64,000 bases of DNA from Quisquiliibacterium transsilvanicum (GCF_014202215.1 NZ_JACHGB010000003.1:124001-188000), one strand, 5' to 3'; shown: positions 39,742-48,721, numbered from the stretch's first letter. A program made the numbers and translations. Notes: generated by a model from the letters alone, not told the origin.

Positions 39742-40275
39742 TTGGACGCGACTTCGGCGTGGATCGGGCTCGGCGCCAACCTCGGTGACGCGCGGCGCGC
39801 CATCGTCGAGGCGCTCGCCGGCATCGCCCGGCTCGAAGGCACGCGCCTGGCAGGCGTCTCCTCGCTGTACCGCAGCGCGCCGGTCGACGCCGAAGGGCCC
39901 GACTTCCTCAACGCCGTGGCGCGCGTCGACACCACTCTCCCTCCCGAAGCGCTGCTCGATGCGCTGCAGGCGATCGAACAGGCGCACGGCCGCCAGCGCA
40001 GCCATCGCAACGCGCCCCGGACGCTGGACCTCGACCTGCTCGCCTGGGGCGACACCATTTCGGCCGGCCCGCGGCTGATCCTGCCCCACCCCCGGATGCA
40101 CACGCGCGCCTTCGTGCTGGTTCCACTGTCCGAACTCGCCCCCCGCCTGCGCCTGCCCGGCCTGCCGCCGCTGGCCACGCTGCTGGCCGGCTGCTCCGAC
40201 CAGCGCCTGGTCCGCGCGCTGCCCGCCGAAACCCTGCTCGAACTGGTCTCGCAGGCCGCAGCGCCCAGCCGATGA
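39742..40275 (+). CDS. folK: HPPK, 2-amino-4-hydroxy-6-hydroxymethyldihydropteridine pyrophosphokinase
   Basis: Folate pathway enzyme of 177 residues transferring pyrophosphate from ATP to the pterin. Motifs are WIGLGANLGDARRAIVEAL, SSLYRSAPVD, DFLNAVARVDT and the signature RTLDLDLLAWG followed by LPHPRMHTRAFVLVPL. The only in-frame start upstream of the conserved WIGLGAN is a TTG (giving MDATSAW); there is no good Shine-Dalgarno, so expression may depend on coupling to pcnB. The stop overlaps the next gene as ATGA. Confidence 0.93.
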   Translation: MDATSAWIGLGANLGDARRAIVEALAGIARLEGTRLAGVSSLYRSAPVDAEGPDFLNAVARVDTTLPPEALLDALQAIEQAHGRQRSHRNAPRTLDLDLLAWGDTISAGPRLILPHPRMHTRAFVLVPLSELAPRLRLPGLPPLATLLAGCSDQRLVRALPAETLLELVSQAAAPSR

Positions 40276-40616
40276 ACCCGATCCCGCTGCAGACCGTCGT
40301 GCTGCTGGCCGCGTCGAACGTCTTCATGACTTTCGCCTGGTACGGCCACCTGAAGAACCTCTCGGCCAAGCCCTGGTACCTGGCGGCGCTGGTCAGCTGG
40401 GGCATCGCGCTGTTCGAGTACCTGCTGCAGGTGCCGGCCAACCGGATCGGCTATGGCCACTTCACCCTCGCCCAGCTGAAGATCCTCCAGGAGGTGATCA
40501 CGCTGGCAGTGTTCGTGCCCTTCGCGGTGATCTACATGCAGCAGCCGCTCAAGCTCGACTACCTCTGGGCCGCGCTGTGCCTGTTCGGCGCCGTCTACTT
40601 CATTTTCCGCTCATGA
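40272..40616 (+). CDS. DMT family protein (DUF486)
   Basis: A 114-residue small membrane protein with four hydrophobic helices. It matches the DUF486 family of small DMT-superfamily proteins: TFAWYGHLKNL near residue 20, WGIALFEYLLQVPANRIGY, and FTLAQLKILQEVITLAVFVPF. No substrate is known. It is translationally linked to folK and to the following kinase gene by ATGA overlaps on each side. Confidence 0.85.
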   Translation: MNPIPLQTVVLLAASNVFMTFAWYGHLKNLSAKPWYLAALVSWGIALFEYLLQVPANRIGYGHFTLAQLKILQEVITLAVFVPFAVIYMQQPLKLDYLWAALCLFGAVYFIFRS

Positions 40617-41269
40617 ACGCTCCCGCCTCCCCCTTCGAACGCTACCGCCACATCGTCGTCGAAGGGCCGATCGGCGCCGGCAAGACCTCGCTGGCCCGCC
40701 GCATCGCAGAGCGCTTCGGCGGAACGCCAGTGCTGGAGGAGCCTGCGGAGAATCCCTTTCTCGAGCGTTTCTACCGGGACGGCCGACGCTACGCGCTGCC
40801 GGCGCAGCTGTTCTTCCTGTTCCAGCGCGTCAACCAGTTGCGCGACCTGGCCCAGCGCGACCTGTTCTCGGAGGCGCTGGTCGGCGACTTCCTGCTCGAA
40901 AAGGACCCGCTGTTCGCGCGACTCACGCTGGACGACGACGAGCTCGCGCTCTACCAGCAGATCTTCGACAGCCTGCGGCCGCAGTCGCCGGTGCCGGACC
41001 TGGTCATCTATCTGCAGGCGCGGCCCGAGACGCTCTACGAGCGCATCAGGCGGCGCGGCATCCCGATGGAGTCCGACCTGTCCGAGGCCTACCTGCGCGG
41101 TCTGGTCGACGCCTACAGCCGCTTCTTCCACCACTACGACGCCGCGCCGCTGCTGATCGTCAACACCGAGCACCTGAACCCGGTGGAGAACGACGACGAT
41201 TTCTCGCTGCTGGTGCGACAGCTGCTCGAGATGCGCGGCCGCCGGGTGTTCTTCAGCCTGGGCGAGTAG
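40613..41269 (+). CDS. Deoxynucleoside kinase family protein
   Basis: A 218-residue P-loop kinase of the deoxyadenosine/deoxyguanosine kinase family, which phosphorylates deoxynucleosides. Motifs are VVEGPIGAGKTSLARRI, the VLEEPAENPFLERFY segment, QLFFLFQRVNQL, and a DLVIYLQARPETLYERIRRRG lid with the ERI-RR pattern. In beta-proteobacteria this gene commonly follows folK, sometimes before panB; here galE converges and the two 3' ends overlap by 17 bases. Confidence 0.9.
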   Translation: MNAPASPFERYRHIVVEGPIGAGKTSLARRIAERFGGTPVLEEPAENPFLERFYRDGRRYALPAQLFFLFQRVNQLRDLAQRDLFSEALVGDFLLEKDPLFARLTLDDDELALYQQIFDSLRPQSPVPDLVIYLQARPETLYERIRRRGIPMESDLSEAYLRGLVDAYSRFFHHYDAAPLLIVNTEHLNPVENDDDFSLLVRQLLEMRGRRVFFSLGE

Positions 41270-42395
41270 CCGCTGCGGGCTCACCCGCTGCGCCCGCGTA
41301 TCCCTCTGGATTGCCGCACTGCCAGCGCCACGTGTCCTCGCACATCCGGTCGATGTCGAGGCCGGCGCGCCAGCCGAGCAGCTCCTGCGCCCGGTGCGGA
41401 TCGGCCCAGCACTCGGCGATGTCGCCGGGACGACGGTCGACGATGCGATAGGGAATCGGCCGACCGCTGGCCCGCTCGAAGGCCCGCACCATCTCCAGCA
41501 CCGAGAAGCCCTTGCCGGTGCCGAGATTCACCGTGAACGCACCCGCCTGCCGGTGCACCCGCTCCAGCGCCGCCAGGTGCCCGCGGGCGAGGTCGACGAC
41601 ATGGATGTAGTCGCGCACGCCGGTGCCGTCGTGGGTCGGCCAGTCGCCGCCGAACACGCCCAGGTGCTCGCGCCGGCCCACCGCCACCTGGGCGACGAAG
41701 GGCATCAGGTTGTTCGGGATGCCCGCCGGGTCCTCGCCGATCAGCCCGCTCTCGTGCGCGCCCACCGGATTGAAGTAGCGCAGGATGCCCACCGCCCAGG
41801 CGGGCTCGGCGGCGGCGAGATCCTCCAGCATCATCTCGACCATCCACTTGCTGCGGCCGTAGGGATTGGTCGGCCCGGTGCGCGCATCCTCGCGCAGCGG
41901 CACCGACTCCGGGTCTCCGTAGACCGTCGCCGACGAACTGAACACCAGCCGGGTGACGCCCGCGCGCCCGAGGCAGCGCAACAGCACGCCAGTGCCCGCG
42001 ACATTGTTCTCGTAGTAGTCGAGCGGCCGAGCCACCGACTCGCCAACCGCCTTCAGCCCCGCGAAGTGCAGCACCGAGCCGATCTCGTGACACGCCAGCA
42101 GATCGTCGAGCAGCGCCTCGTCGCGGATGTCGCCGACCACCAGCGGCGCCGGCCGCCCGGCGATCCGCTCCACCCTGCGCAGCGACTCGGCGCTGGCGTT
42201 GCTGAGGTTGTCCAGCGCCAGCACCTGCCAGCCCGCCTGGAGCAGCTCCAGCACCGTGTGCGAGCCGATGTAGCCGGCGCCGCCGGTGACCAGCACGGTC
42301 CTGCGCCGCTGCGCGGCGTCCGCGGCCGCCCCTTGCCCGGCCGACCCCGTGCGTGCCGGGTTTCCCCCCTGCGAGTTCTGCCGCCCATCCTCCAC
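41253..42395 (-). CDS. galE: UDP-glucose 4-epimerase GalE
   Basis: NAD-dependent short-chain epimerase interconverting UDP-glucose and UDP-galactose, supplying galactose for surface polysaccharide. The 380-residue protein has the Rossmann motif VTGGAGYIGSHTVLELL near residue 35, the HFAGLKAVGES segment, the catalytic SSSATVYG and Y-x3-K in NPYGRSK, and YFNPVGAHESG. The start was set at a GTG with AAAGGAG 5 bases upstream, which gives a 30-residue polar extension ahead of the fold. It is divergent from the mannose-1-phosphate guanylyltransferase gene. Confidence 0.93.
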   Translation of the reverse strand: MEDGRQNSQGGNPARTGSAGQGAAADAAQRRRTVLVTGGAGYIGSHTVLELLQAGWQVLALDNLSNASAESLRRVERIAGRPAPLVVGDIRDEALLDDLLACHEIGSVLHFAGLKAVGESVARPLDYYENNVAGTGVLLRCLGRAGVTRLVFSSSATVYGDPESVPLREDARTGPTNPYGRSKWMVEMMLEDLAAAEPAWAVGILRYFNPVGAHESGLIGEDPAGIPNNLMPFVAQVAVGRREHLGVFGGDWPTHDGTGVRDYIHVVDLARGHLAALERVHRQAGAFTVNLGTGKGFSVLEMVRAFERASGRPIPYRIVDRRPGDIAECWADPHRAQELLGWRAGLDIDRMCEDTWRWQCGNPEGYAGAAGEPAAATRPG

Positions 42396-42492
42396 GCGTG
42401 CTCCTTTCAGCCAAACCGTGTGAAAGTGTCGCACGCGGGGCGAGTCTGCCCCCCTGGAAACGCTCACTTTCCGCACTTCTCCGATACAAGCC

Positions 42493-43950
42493 ATGTCTTC
42501 CGAACCGATGATCGTTCCGGTCGTGCTCTCCGGCGGAGCCGGCAGCCGCCTCTGGCCCGTCTCGCGCGAAGCACTGCCCAAGCCCTTCATGCGCCTGGGC
42601 GGGCCGCTCAGCCTCCTGCAGCGCACGCTGGTGCGCGCGATGCCCCTCGCCCACGAGGGCCGCGCCGCGATCGTCACCAACCAGGAGTACTACTTCAGGA
42701 CCCTCGACGAACTGCGCGCATTGCCCGACGGCGCCCGGACCAGGATCACGCAACTGCTCGAGCCCGCGGGACGCAATACAGCGCCGGCAGTGGCGATCGC
42801 AGCGCTGTGGGCCGAGGAGCTGGTCCCCGGCAGCACGCTGCTGGTGCTGCCCGCCGATCACCTGATTCCCGACGAAGCTGCGTTCCGGGATGCCGCGCGC
42901 GCTGCCGCGGACATCGCTGCGGATGACTCGCTGGTGCTGTTCGGCATCCAGCCCACGGCGCCGGAAACCGGCTTCGGCTACATCGAGACCGGCGAGCCGC
43001 TGGGTTCGGGGCAGGCGCGGCGGGTTCGGCGCTTCGTCGAGAAACCGGACGCGGCGCGGGCGCTCGAGTTCCTGCAGGCCGGCAACTTCCTCTGGAACAG
43101 CGGAATGTTCTGCTTCAGGGCCCGCGCCATCCTGGCCGCCTTCGAAGCCCTGGCCCCGGAGGTGCTCGTCACGGCCCGCGATGCGTGGGCCAGGAGCCGC
43201 GAGACCGCCACCGACGAGCGGGCCTCGATCGACGCTGAAGCCTTCGCGCGATGCCCGAGCATCTCGATCGACTACGCAGTGATGGAGAAATCGGAGAACG
43301 TGGTCGTGCTGCCCTCGCGCTTCGGCTGGAGCGACATCGGCTCATGGCGCGCAGTCGCGGAGCAGCTGCAGCCCGACGAAGACGGCAACACCAGCATCGG
43401 CGACACCATGTTCGTGGACGTGCGAAACACCCACGTGCAGAGCGAGGATCGGCTGGTTGCCACCGTGGGCGTCGAGAACCTGCTGATCATCGACACGTCC
43501 GACGCGCTGCTGGTGGCGAGCCGGGATGCGAGCCAGCAGGTACGGGAAGTGGTCGAACGCCTCAAGGCGCGGAACCACGAGTCCGCCCGCCTGCACCGCA
43601 CCGTTGCGCGCCCCTGGGGCGCCTACACCGTGCTGCAGGAAGGCCCGCGCTTCAAGATCAAGCGCATCGAGGTGCGCCCCGGCGAATCGCTGTCACTGCA
43701 GATGCACCATCACCGCAGCGAGCACTGGATCGTGGTCTCCGGCACTGCGCGAGTCACCAGCGACGAACGAAGCTACCTGGTCTCCGCCAACGAATCGACC
43801 TACATCCCGATCGGCACGAAACATCGGCTCGAGAACCCTGGCGTGCTCGACCTCGTGATGATCGAGGTGCAATGCGGCGACTACCTCGGCGAGGACGACA
43901 TCGTGCGGTTCTCGGACGTCTATGGTCGCACCGGCGCCGCGCCCGCCTGA
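42493..43950 (+). CDS. Mannose-1-phosphate guanylyltransferase / mannose-6-phosphate isomerase (type II)
   Basis: A bifunctional 485-residue enzyme for GDP-mannose synthesis (ManC/CpsB/AlgA/XanB type). The N-terminal pyrophosphorylase domain shows VLSGGAGSRLWPVSREALPK, the active-site FVEKPD segment and NFLWNSGMF. The C-terminal cupin isomerase domain shows RPWGAYTVL, QMHHHRSEHWIVVSG with metal-binding histidines, and YIPIGTKHRLENPG. With galE divergent next door it implies GDP-sugar supply for exopolysaccharide or LPS, though no glycan polymerase is in the window. Its last 29 bases overlap thpR. Confidence 0.93.
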   Translation: MSSEPMIVPVVLSGGAGSRLWPVSREALPKPFMRLGGPLSLLQRTLVRAMPLAHEGRAAIVTNQEYYFRTLDELRALPDGARTRITQLLEPAGRNTAPAVAIAALWAEELVPGSTLLVLPADHLIPDEAAFRDAARAAADIAADDSLVLFGIQPTAPETGFGYIETGEPLGSGQARRVRRFVEKPDAARALEFLQAGNFLWNSGMFCFRARAILAAFEALAPEVLVTARDAWARSRETATDERASIDAEAFARCPSISIDYAVMEKSENVVVLPSRFGWSDIGSWRAVAEQLQPDEDGNTSIGDTMFVDVRNTHVQSEDRLVATVGVENLLIIDTSDALLVASRDASQQVREVVERLKARNHESARLHRTVARPWGAYTVLQEGPRFKIKRIEVRPGESLSLQMHHHRSEHWIVVSGTARVTSDERSYLVSANESTYIPIGTKHRLENPGVLDLVMIEVQCGDYLGEDDIVRFSDVYGRTGAAPA

Positions 43951-44464
43951 GCAGGCGTCCCCGCAGGCACGCTACTTCGTCGGCCTGCGCCCGGCGCCGG
44001 CAGTGCGCGCGCGCCTGCACCGGCTGGCGCTGTCGCTGGCAGCGCGGCACGGCGGCCGCCCGGTAGCCGCTGCCCGGATCCACCTCACCCTGGCCTTCCT
44101 GGGCCAGACGCCGCGCGCTCTCGAGCCCGCTCTGCTGGCCCTGCTGCGCACCCAGCCCGCTGCGGGTCCGCTGCGGCTGGAGCGCCTGGGCAGCTTCGGT
44201 CCGCGGCTGCTGTGGGCCGGCCCGCTGGAAATTCCCGCATGGCTGGCGGCGCTGTCTGCCGGCCTGCGGTCCGGGCTGGACGCGCTGGGCGCCGACTATG
44301 ACCGAAAACCCCTCAGGCCGCATGTCACCCTGCTGCGCTCCGCGCACCAGGGTCCGGACGGCGGCGACACGCTGCGGCCCTTCGATTTCGGACCCTCGCA
44401 GCTGATGCTGGTCGAGTCGATCACGGACCGCCCCGGCGGCCACTACCGGTGGATCTCGCCCTGA
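43922..44464 (+). CDS. thpR: RNA 2',3'-cyclic phosphodiesterase ThpR
   Basis: A 180-residue 2H phosphoesterase with the two signature motifs HLTLAFLG (near residue 54) and HVTLLR (near residue 138) and the family start YFVGLRPAPAVRARL. It opens 2',3'-cyclic phosphates in vitro; the natural substrate in bacteria is unclear. The ATG lies 29 bases inside the upstream GDP-mannose gene, in another frame, so translation is likely coupled. The PHO box begins 54 bases after its stop. Confidence 0.88.
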   Translation: MVAPAPRPPEQASPQARYFVGLRPAPAVRARLHRLALSLAARHGGRPVAAARIHLTLAFLGQTPRALEPALLALLRTQPAAGPLRLERLGSFGPRLLWAGPLEIPAWLAALSAGLRSGLDALGADYDRKPLRPHVTLLRSAHQGPDGGDTLRPFDFGPSQLMLVESITDRPGGHYRWISP

Positions 44465-44517
44465 GCGACGGCGGGGCCGCGCCGCGCCCGCCGGCGGGCC
44501 AGCCCCGTCAGCCGCCG

Positions 44518-44546
44518 ATGTCATCAAACGGTCACTCCCCGGTCAT
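44518..44546 (+). promoter_or_regulatory. PHO box with three half-sites upstream of phoB
   Basis: Three 7-base direct repeats at 11-base spacing: ATGTCAT (44518-44524), CGGTCAC (44529-44535) and CGGTCAT (44540-44546), with 4-base spacers CAAA and TCCC. This fits the PhoB-binding consensus of CTGTCAT units separated by 4 bases. It lies 12-41 bases before the phoB start, as expected for autoregulation. Confidence 0.85.
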
Positions 44547-44549
44547 AAT
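44544..44549 (+). promoter_or_regulatory. -10-like hexamer CATAAT before phoB, possible leaderless promoter
   Basis: CATAAT ends 9 bases before the phoB GTG and overlaps the last PHO half-site. PhoB boxes normally replace the -35 element, which fits here. The 9 intervening bases contain no Shine-Dalgarno, so the transcript may begin at the start codon. Confidence 0.45.
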
Positions 44550-44558
44550 CTTGCGGCC

Positions 44559-45245
44559 GTGAACGCAAAAATCCTTGTCGTCGAAGACGAACCCGCCATC
44601 CGCGAGCTGATCGCGGTCAACCTGCGCCATGCGGGCTACCAACCAGTGCTCGCCGGCGATGCCGCCGAGGCGCGCAGGCAGATCGACCAGAGCCTGCCAG
44701 ATCTCGTGCTGCTGGACTGGATGCTCCCCGACTCCCCCGGGATCGAGCTCGCGCGCAAGCTGCGCGCCGATCCGCGCACGCGCGAACTGCCGGTCATCAT
44801 GCTTACCGCGCGAGCCCAGGAGTCGGACAAGGTCCACGGCTTCGAGGCCGGCGCCGACGACTACGTGACCAAGCCCTTCTCGCCGCGCGAACTGCTCGCC
44901 CGGGTCAAGGCGCTGCTGCGCCGCGCCGCGCCTGCATCGACCGAGGAGCCGGTGGAGATCGCCGGGCTCAAGCTGGACCCCAAGACCTTCCGCGTGACCG
45001 GCAACGGCACCCCGGTCGAGCTCAGTCCCACCGAATTCCGGCTGCTACACTTCATGATGAAGCAGCCCGATCGCGTGCTGTCGCGGTCGCGCCTGCTGGA
45101 CAACGTCTGGGGCGACCACGTGTTCATCGAAGAGCGAACTGTAGACGTTCACATCCGCCGCCTGCGCCTGGCGCTGCAACCCACGGCCCACGACCGCCTG
45201 GTCGAGACGGTCCGCGGAGGCGGCTACCGCTTCCTGCCTTCGTGA
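44559..45245 (+). CDS. phoB: Phosphate regulon response regulator PhoB
   Basis: OmpR-family transcription factor of 228 residues. The receiver domain has acidic residues E9/D10, phosphoacceptor D53 in LVLLDWMLPDS, T in the MLTARAQE segment, and K105 in YVTKPFSP. The C-terminal winged helix shows LSPTEFRLLHFMMKQPDRVLSR and FIEERTVDVHIRRLR, the PhoB-type recognition helix. The start is a GTG. It directly follows a PHO box and overlaps phoR by GTGA. Confidence 0.96.
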   Translation: MNAKILVVEDEPAIRELIAVNLRHAGYQPVLAGDAAEARRQIDQSLPDLVLLDWMLPDSPGIELARKLRADPRTRELPVIMLTARAQESDKVHGFEAGADDYVTKPFSPRELLARVKALLRRAAPASTEEPVEIAGLKLDPKTFRVTGNGTPVELSPTEFRLLHFMMKQPDRVLSRSRLLDNVWGDHVFIEERTVDVHIRRLRLALQPTAHDRLVETVRGGGYRFLPS

Positions 45246-46594
45246 TCTGGTACCGTAGCCTCGCGCCAGTCGCAATCGCGCTGGCGATCGGCGCGGTCCT
45301 CGCTGCGCTCTTCTCCGCCACGGCCGCCGCCTGGTGGCTGGCCGCGACGATGGCCTTCTTCGGCCTGGCCAAGGCCTTCTACCTGGACCGCCTGAACCAC
45401 TGGGCCGCCCTGCCCCGCAACCGCGACCTGCCCGGGGCGGCAGGCGCATGGGGCGTGGTCTTCGAGCGCCTGGGCCGGTTCAGCCGCAGCGAGACAGCCA
45501 ATCGCAACGAGCTCACCACCGAACTGGCCCAGATCCACTCGGCGGTCGACCGCCTGCCCGACGGCCTGGTGGTCCTGGACCGCTTCGCCCACGTCGAGTG
45601 GTGCAACAACGCTGCCGCTGAACTGCACGGCATCTTCGGCAGCGGCCGCCCGATCCATCACTTCATCCGCCAGCCCGAGTTCATCGCCTACCTCGAGGGC
45701 AGCGACTACCGCGCCCCGCCGCTGCTGCGGCTCGAATCGCGCCCCGGGCGACTATTCGAGCTGCGCCTGTACCGGACCGACGGCGAAGGCAGGCTGCTGA
45801 CCACCCGCGACATCACCGAACACGCCAAGCTCGATGCGATGCGCCGCGACTTCGTCGCCAACGTGTCGCACGAAATCCGCACGCCGGTCACGGTCATCGG
45901 CGGCTTCGCCGAAACCCTGCTGAGCCTGGACCTGGACGACGACACGCGGCGCGAGTATCTGGGCACCATCCTCAGGCAGAGCCAGACCATGCAGCGGCTG
46001 GTCGAGGACCTGCTCACGCTGTCGACGCTGGAGCACTCGACGGCCGCGCCGGAGGAGTCCCGGATCGACCTGCACGTGATGGTGAACGCACTGGCCGACG
46101 AGGCGCGCGCGCTTTCCCAGGGCCGCCACCGGATCAGCGTCCGGATGGACGCCCCCGCGCCGGTCTGGGGCGTGCGCGGCGAGCTGGAATCCGCGGTGCG
46201 CAACCTGCTGACCAATGCGGTGCGCTACACGCCCGAAGGCGGGCGGATCGACGTCGACTGGCGCATCCGCGACGGCGAAGGCTGGCTGACGGTGCGCGAC
46301 ACCGGCATCGGCATCGGCACGGAGCACCTGCCGCGACTGGCGGAACGCTTCTACCGGGTGGATCGCGGCCGCTCGCGCGACAGCGGCGGCACCGGCCTGG
46401 GACTGGCGATCACCAAGCACGTGATGCAGCGCCATGGCGGCAGCCTGCATGTGGACAGCCGGCTGGGCCAGGGCAGCGCGTTTTCGCTGCGGCTGCCGGC
46501 TTCGCGGCTGCTGCCCGAGGCGCCCGCCGAGGCGGACGCCGCACTGGCCGTGGACGTTCATCCGCCAGGCTCGCCGCGAGCGGCCTCGGACTGA
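45242..46594 (+). CDS. phoR: Phosphate regulon sensor histidine kinase PhoR
   Basis: A 450-residue membrane sensor kinase. Two N-terminal helices (about 5-45) without a large periplasmic domain are followed by a PAS domain (about 100-190), the H box VANVSHEIRTP with H210, the X region, and HATPase boxes N (NLLTNAVRYTPEGG), G1 (VRDTGIGIG), F (RFYRVDRGRSRDSGGTGLGLAI). The lack of a periplasmic sensor suits PhoR sensing via PstSCAB-PhoU. It starts with GTG overlapping the phoB stop. Confidence 0.95.
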   Translation: MIWYRSLAPVAIALAIGAVLAALFSATAAAWWLAATMAFFGLAKAFYLDRLNHWAALPRNRDLPGAAGAWGVVFERLGRFSRSETANRNELTTELAQIHSAVDRLPDGLVVLDRFAHVEWCNNAAAELHGIFGSGRPIHHFIRQPEFIAYLEGSDYRAPPLLRLESRPGRLFELRLYRTDGEGRLLTTRDITEHAKLDAMRRDFVANVSHEIRTPVTVIGGFAETLLSLDLDDDTRREYLGTILRQSQTMQRLVEDLLTLSTLEHSTAAPEESRIDLHVMVNALADEARALSQGRHRISVRMDAPAPVWGVRGELESAVRNLLTNAVRYTPEGGRIDVDWRIRDGEGWLTVRDTGIGIGTEHLPRLAERFYRVDRGRSRDSGGTGLGLAITKHVMQRHGGSLHVDSRLGQGSAFSLRLPASRLLPEAPAEADAALAVDVHPPGSPRAASD

Positions 46595-46665
46595 GCCGCG
46601 CCGGCCGGGGGCGCCCTTGGGGAGCGCCCTTGGGGACCGCCCGGACGCGAACCGCCCTGCCGAGA

Positions 46666-47355
46666 TCAGGCGCCCGTGACGGGCGTGCCGCTGTGGCGCT
46701 CGTCGACGCCCTCGACCACGTTGACCACGCACTCAGCGATGTCCAGCGACTGCTCGCTCACCCGCCCGAGCAGCTGCAGCACGAAGGCAAGGTCCATTGC
46801 GCCGTCGGTCGACGCGGGGTCGGCGCCCGCCAGCCCCCGGAGCTCCTTCTCGAAGGAATCTCGCGCGGAGTCGACCTGCGCATGGCGCGCCCGCAGCGAC
46901 GCGGCCACGCGCGCATCGCGCCGCGCGTAGGCGTCCAGCGCGTCGGCGAGCATCGCCAGGACGATCTCGCCCAGCGCGCGCAGGCGGGCCAGCGGCAGCG
47001 CGTCCCGCCCGCCGCGCGGCGCCAGCGCCTCCGCCCGCCGCGCGATGCGCTTGGCTTCGTCGCCGATGCGCTCCAGGTCGTCGACCACGTGGATCGCGCC
47101 GATCACCTCGCGCAGGTCGGCTGCCATCGGCTGCCGGGTGGCCAGAATCTGGCTGCACAGGCGGTCCGCCTGCAGGTGGTAACGGTTGACCAGGAGTTCG
47201 TCGGCGAGCACCTGCTCCGCCAGCCGCAGGTCGCCCAGGTCGACCGCGTCGAGCGAGCGGGAGAACTGGCCAAGCACCAGCGAACCCATGGCAGTGACAT
47301 TGCCCCGCATGCCGCCGATGTCGGCGTCGAAGGACTTGAGGGTGTGCTGGTTCAT
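46666..47355 (-). CDS. phoU: Phosphate signalling protein PhoU
   Basis: A 229-residue all-helical PhoU with two tandem PhoU helical domains. The metal-binding repeats are DLRLAEQVLADELLVN with DDLERIGDEAKRIA, and a second copy ending SEQSLDIAECVVNVVEG. It links phosphate transport to PhoR inhibition. The ATG has AGGAG 7 bases upstream. It converges on phoBR; the pst transporter genes are not upstream in the window. Between phoR and phoU a 13-base direct repeat (46611-46636) is seen but no T-tract terminator. Confidence 0.93.
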   Translation of the reverse strand: MNQHTLKSFDADIGGMRGNVTAMGSLVLGQFSRSLDAVDLGDLRLAEQVLADELLVNRYHLQADRLCSQILATRQPMAADLREVIGAIHVVDDLERIGDEAKRIARRAEALAPRGGRDALPLARLRALGEIVLAMLADALDAYARRDARVAASLRARHAQVDSARDSFEKELRGLAGADPASTDGAMDLAFVLQLLGRVSEQSLDIAECVVNVVEGVDERHSGTPVTGA

Positions 47356-47510
47356 CCGTCGGCTCCTGTGCATTGCGCACGGCGCCGGCCGCGTCCACGG
47401 CCTCGAGGCGGCCGGGATCGCGCCGGCGCCCGAATCTTCAATGCTAGCGCACTCCGGGGCGCAGCCCGTGCGCCTGGACCGACCAGCGGCGGGCACGCAA
47501 CGGCGCGGGG

Positions 47511-47516
47511 TAGGAT
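47511..47516 (+). promoter_or_regulatory. -10-like hexamer TAGGAT before the chromate transporter genes
   Basis: TAGGAT ends 9 bases before the ATG, the same spacing as at mrpA and phoB. A GGAAG lies close to the ATG and could act as a weak ribosome-binding site, so a leaderless reading is less certain here. Confidence 0.3.
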
Positions 47517-47525
47517 TCCGGAAGC

Positions 47526-48137
47526 ATGGATACCGCGCTCTCCTCCGAGCCGTCTGCCGAGCGTCGTCCGCGCTCGCCGGCGCACGTCTTCTTCGCCTTC
47601 AGCCGCCTGGCCCTGCGCGGCTTCGGCGGCGTGCTGCCCTGGGCGCAGCGCACCCTGGTCGACGAGGAGCGCTGGCTGACCCAGCGCGAATTCGTCGACG
47701 TGCTCGCGCTTGCACAGGTGCTGCCCGGACCCAACGTCTGCAACGTGGCGCTGATGGTGGGCGACCGCTTCTTCGGCTGGCGCGGCGCGGTGGCGGCGCT
47801 GGGCGGGATGATGGCTGCGCCGCTGGCGATCGTGCTCGCGCTCGCGCTGCTGCACGCGCGCTTCGCCGAACTGCCGGCAGTGGTCGCGGCGCTGCGCGGC
47901 ATGGGCGCGGTCAGCGCGGGGCTGCTGATCGGCATGGCCCTCAGGCTGCTGCCGGGGCTGCACGCCGGGCAGGCGGGCTGGGCCTTCGCGGCTGCGGCCT
48001 TCCTCGGCGCGGGCATCCTGCGCTGGCCGCTGCTGGGCGTGATGGGCGCGCTCGGCAGCGCTTCGGTGGCGCTGGCCTGGCGACGCCTTGCTCGTGCGCC
48101 GCTGCCGAAGCCGCCCCGGCCGGGAGCGGGAACGTGA
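47526..48137 (+). CDS. Chromate transporter, short-chain CHR subunit 1
   Basis: A 203-residue half-size CHR-family membrane protein with about five or six helices. The N-terminal family motif FSRLALRGFGGVLPWAQRTLVDE and AQVLPGPNVCNVALMVG (the P-G-P-N signature) are clear. Pairs of adjacent short CHR proteins form the functional transporter and can export chromate, but physiological substrates are often unknown. Its stop overlaps the second subunit start (GTGA). Confidence 0.88.
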   Translation: MDTALSSEPSAERRPRSPAHVFFAFSRLALRGFGGVLPWAQRTLVDEERWLTQREFVDVLALAQVLPGPNVCNVALMVGDRFFGWRGAVAALGGMMAAPLAIVLALALLHARFAELPAVVAALRGMGAVSAGLLIGMALRLLPGLHAGQAGWAFAAAAFLGAGILRWPLLGVMGALGSASVALAWRRLARAPLPKPPRPGAGT

Positions 48138-48721
48138 GCGCGGAACTCGCCGGTTCCGCAACCGCAGCCGCGCTCGCCGACGCCAGCGCCGGCATCGGCC
48201 TGGCGGGGCTGGCGGAGCTGTTCGGCCGCTTCCTGATGCTCTCTCTGCTGTCGATCGGCGGCGCAATCACGGTCGCGCCAGAGATGCACCGGCTGGTCGT
48301 GGCCGAGCGGGGCTGGCTGGACGACGCCGACTTCACCGCATCGATCTCGCTGGCGCAGGCCGCGCCCGGCCCCAACATCCTGTTCGTCACGCTGATCGGC
48401 TGGCACGCCGCGGGCGCTGCGGGCGCGCTGGCCGCCACGCTCGGCATCCTGCTGCCGTCCAGCCTGCTGGTGCTGGCGGCATTCCGCTGGACCGAGCGTT
48501 ACCGGGCGCACCGGGGCGTGCAGGCCTTCCGCGCCGGCATGGCGCCGATCACCCTCGGCCTGCTGCTGGCCACCGGCTGGATCCTCGCGGGATCGACGCT
48601 GGGCGACCCCGTGCTGGCGCTGGTCACCGTGGCCACCGCAGTGCTGGCCTGGAAGACCCGGCTCAACCCACTCTGGATGCTTGCCGCCGGGGCGCTCGCG
48701 GGAACCCTGCGCGCCGGGTGA
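48134..48721 (+). CDS. Chromate transporter, short-chain CHR subunit 2
   Basis: The second half-size CHR protein, 195 residues, with FGRFLMLSLLSIGGAITVAPEMHRLVV and AQAAPGPNILFVTLIGW, the matching P-G-P-N signature. It begins with GTG, coupled to the first subunit. An N-terminal stretch of about 20 residues rich in Ala lies ahead of the conserved fold. The DAHP synthase gene converges 6 bases downstream. Confidence 0.87.
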   Translation: MSAELAGSATAAALADASAGIGLAGLAELFGRFLMLSLLSIGGAITVAPEMHRLVVAERGWLDDADFTASISLAQAAPGPNILFVTLIGWHAAGAAGALAATLGILLPSSLLVLAAFRWTERYRAHRGVQAFRAGMAPITLGLLLATGWILAGSTLGDPVLALVTVATAVLAWKTRLNPLWMLAAGALAGTLRAG

